The position numbers and the translations under genes are program-made. The notes beneath the pieces were generated by a model. It was given only the letters and a program-made list of their open reading frames with translations, was not told where the DNA came from and searched no databases. Shown piece by piece: positions 61,975-64,000 of a stretch of DNA of 64,000 nucleotides. The first letter of the stretch is position 1; the number at the start of each line of letters is the position of its first letter. The stretch comes from Massilia sp. METH4. Its GTDB lineage: Bacteria > Pseudomonadota > Gammaproteobacteria > Burkholderiales > Burkholderiaceae_D. The stretch lies in the NCBI RefSeq assembly GCF_037094685.1, contig NZ_CP146614.1:3348001-3412000 (forward strand), given 5' to 3'.

Positions 61975-62027
61975 GGTGTCAGACACCTTTATTTCCGAAA
62001 AGACTGGAAATAACGGTGTCTGACACC
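61975..62027. repeat. Palindrome with GGTGTCAGACACC ends
   Basis: 22-bp arms (GGTGTCAGACACCTTTATTT plus CC, and complement) with one mismatch around a 9-nt loop. It starts 12 bp after the ylqF stop. Confidence 0.85.
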
Positions 62028-62028
62028 A

Positions 62029-62120
62029 GGCGGATCCGCTGGTGTAAATAAAGGTGCCCGGCACTGGGCGGATCCGCTGGTGTAAATAAAGGTGTCTGGC
62101 ACTGGGCGGATCCGCTGGTG
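62029..62120. repeat. 38-bp tandem repeat, two full and one partial unit
   Basis: The units start at 62029, 62067 and 62105: GGCGGATCCGCTGGTG, TAAATAAAGGTG, then CCCGGCACTG or TCTGGCACTG. The two full units differ by two bases in the GGTGxCxGGCAC core. GCGGATCCGC is itself a palindrome. Confidence 0.88.
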
Positions 62121-62165
62121 TCGTACACCATTTCGGGTGTCTCATCCGAAATGGTGTACGACACC
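62117..62165. repeat. Palindrome with GGTGTCGTACACC ends
   Basis: Perfect 20-bp arms (GGTGTCGTACACCATTTCGG) around the loop GTGTCTCAT. It is followed by GGTTTTCTCA, the same flank as in the serC-pheA and aroA-cmk copies. Confidence 0.88.
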
Positions 62166-62198
62166 GGTTTTCTCAAGAAGCCACCGGTTTTCCGTCGC

Positions 62199-62999
<801 letters not shown>

Positions 63000-63085
63000 A
63001 CCGGACTCCATCGTTTCAGGTATGAAGAATATACGGCCCGCGCCGCGCCGCCACAACCAGCAAAATCTCGATACTGATGTTCGAA

Positions 63086-63955
63086 TCAGTGCAAGTGATG
63101 CGGCCCGGCGTCGTCCCGCGCCAGCGCCGCCAGCGCGAACAGCCGCGCCATGCGCATCCAGGCCACGGCCAGCACGATCGCCTGCGCCAGCAGCAGCGCA
63201 CCCAGCGTGCCGGGCAGGCCGATGGCCGGCACATGCATCCTGGCCCATCCCAGCAGGGCGGCCAGCGCCAGGCCCGCAACGGACGGCACGGTCCATGCCA
63301 GCAGTGCACCGCCGGGCCGGCGCCACAGCAGGGCCAGGCCGGAAGCCCAGGCGCGCACTGCGCCGGTTCGGCGCCGGTCGATGGCCAGCATGGCGCGGCC
63401 GGCATCGACGGTGAGGTTCGCCAGCAGCACCAGGAGCACGGCGGCCGTGGCGGCGGCAATTTGCCAGGGCTGCGTGTCGGCATAGGTGATGGCCCGGGCC
63501 GCATGCTGCCGCGCCATGTCGGCCAACTCGCCGCCGAGCAGGGCGGCGGCGCCCAGCGGCACCACGGCCCACGCCAGCATGCGGAACATGCGCGGGTATT
63601 GTTCGCCGGCGCCCGACAGCAGCTCGCGCAGCCGCGGCGGTTGCGCCGCGCGCACGGCCGTCACCGCCGCCCCGGTCAGCAGCGGCGACAGTAGCAGCGT
63701 GAGGATGAGCGCCCCGACCCCCGCAGCCGTCAGCGCATCGCGCTCGCGCAGTACGGCCGTGCCCAGGTCGGTGAGGGCGATCATGTCGAGCGCACGCGCC
63801 AGCGCCGGCACATGCACGGAGTGGTCGAGTTCCCGCGCCAGCAGGAACCACACAGGCAGCGATGCCAGCACGGCCGGCAGCAACAGGCAGACCAGCCACA
63901 GAAGCAGCAGGCGCCATTGCAGCGCCACGCCGGCCGCGTTCAACAGGCGCTTCAT
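63086..63955 (-). CDS. Multi-pass inner-membrane protein of unknown function
   Basis: A 289-residue protein with about six hydrophobic segments (for example residues 12-40, 75-98, 128-146, 165-190, 220-240 and 255-275) and no recognised catalytic motif. It ends His/Asp-rich (ARDDAGPHHLH). Its start overlaps an upstream stop as ATGA, so it is the second gene of a unit continuing beyond the window. Confidence 0.75.
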   Translation of the reverse strand: MKRLLNAAGVALQWRLLLLWLVCLLLPAVLASLPVWFLLARELDHSVHVPALARALDMIALTDLGTAVLRERDALTAAGVGALILTLLLSPLLTGAAVTAVRAAQPPRLRELLSGAGEQYPRMFRMLAWAVVPLGAAALLGGELADMARQHAARAITYADTQPWQIAAATAAVLLVLLANLTVDAGRAMLAIDRRRTGAVRAWASGLALLWRRPGGALLAWTVPSVAGLALAALLGWARMHVPAIGLPGTLGALLLAQAIVLAVAWMRMARLFALAALARDDAGPHHLH

Positions 63956-64000
63956 AGCGCCGCCACCAGCGCGAGCAAAGCCTGGGTCACGGCGGCGAAG
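63952..64000 (-). CDS. C-terminal end of a gene continuing beyond the window
   Basis: Only about 15 codons are visible (FAAVTQALLALVAAL, then TGA). They overlap the next ATG by 4 bp, which is how I infer a real gene end. The hydrophobic tail hints at a membrane protein. Nothing more can be said. Confidence 0.4.
   Translation of the reverse strand, partial: FAAVTQALLALVAAL

Noticed and set aside
61975..62165. Possible CRISPR-like array
   Set aside because: The repeats are palindromes and a contiguous 38-bp tandem with no unique spacers, and no cas genes are near.

Overview
The window is high-GC DNA from a member of the Oxalobacteraceae (Burkholderiales), most like Massilia, Duganella or Pseudoduganella. 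Four things support this: the tmRNA tag reads ANDNSYALAA, the betaproteobacterial type; the gene order gph-ubiG-ompA-gyrA-serC-pheA-hisC-tyrA-aroA-cmk-rpsA-ihfB-lapA-lapB-hldE is the Burkholderiales one; there is a PEP-CTERM protein; and the moxR-DUF58-tgpA transglutaminase cluster is present. The genus is inferred from these features, because no database search was possible.

Layout. 1-8.5 kb is an accessory stretch: a long disordered Gly/Gln/Asn-rich protein that runs off the left edge, a LysR regulator divergent from azoreductase azoR, a nicotinamidase-like hydrolase coupled to pncB (NAD salvage), small stress-type or unknown proteins, an acetyltransferase and a PEP-CTERM protein. 8.6-9.4 kb holds intergenic repeats and ssrA (tmRNA). 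9.5-28.3 kb is conserved housekeeping DNA: gph, ubiG, ompA, gyrA, then serC-pheA-hisC-tyrA-aroA (serine and aromatic amino acids), cmk, rpsA, ihfB, lapAB (LPS control) and the heptose kinase hldE. 28.4-34.2 kb carries a secreted protein with a LytS/LytR-type two-component pair, a helix-hairpin-helix protein, a questin-oxidase-like protein and a fusion of a cNMP-binding domain to a thioredoxin-reductase-like flavoprotein.

34.4-52.3 kb is the most striking region. It is a tightly packed ten-gene operon headed by a LacI regulator with two near-identical operators. The operon encodes a TonB-dependent receptor, a GH144-type endo-beta-1,2-glucanase, a lipoprotein sugar-binding protein, two ABC permeases, a large secreted multi-domain (alpha/alpha)6 glycosidase that I cannot place in a family, a GH1 beta-glucosidase, a stand-alone GH94 phosphorylase resembling the C-terminal half of cyclic beta-1,2-glucan synthase, and the transporter ATPase. 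The best reading is a complete beta-1,2-glucan (sophorooligosaccharide) uptake and phosphorolysis system: glucan is cut outside or in the periplasm, oligosaccharides enter by TonB receptor and ABC transporter, and phosphorolysis plus hydrolysis take place in the cytoplasm.

52.4-64 kb holds cysM, a small HTH protein, an AT-rich gap, mltB, the tgpA-DUF58-moxR cluster, a histone-deacetylase-family amidohydrolase, a YlqF/RbgA-type GTPase, a DODA-type dioxygenase and a membrane protein.

A second theme is a dispersed family of palindromes, usually with GGTGTC...GACACC or GGGGTC...GACCCC ends and variable inner stems. They occur in at least eight places, three of them between serC and pheA. A related inverted repeat lies in frame inside the large glycosidase gene.
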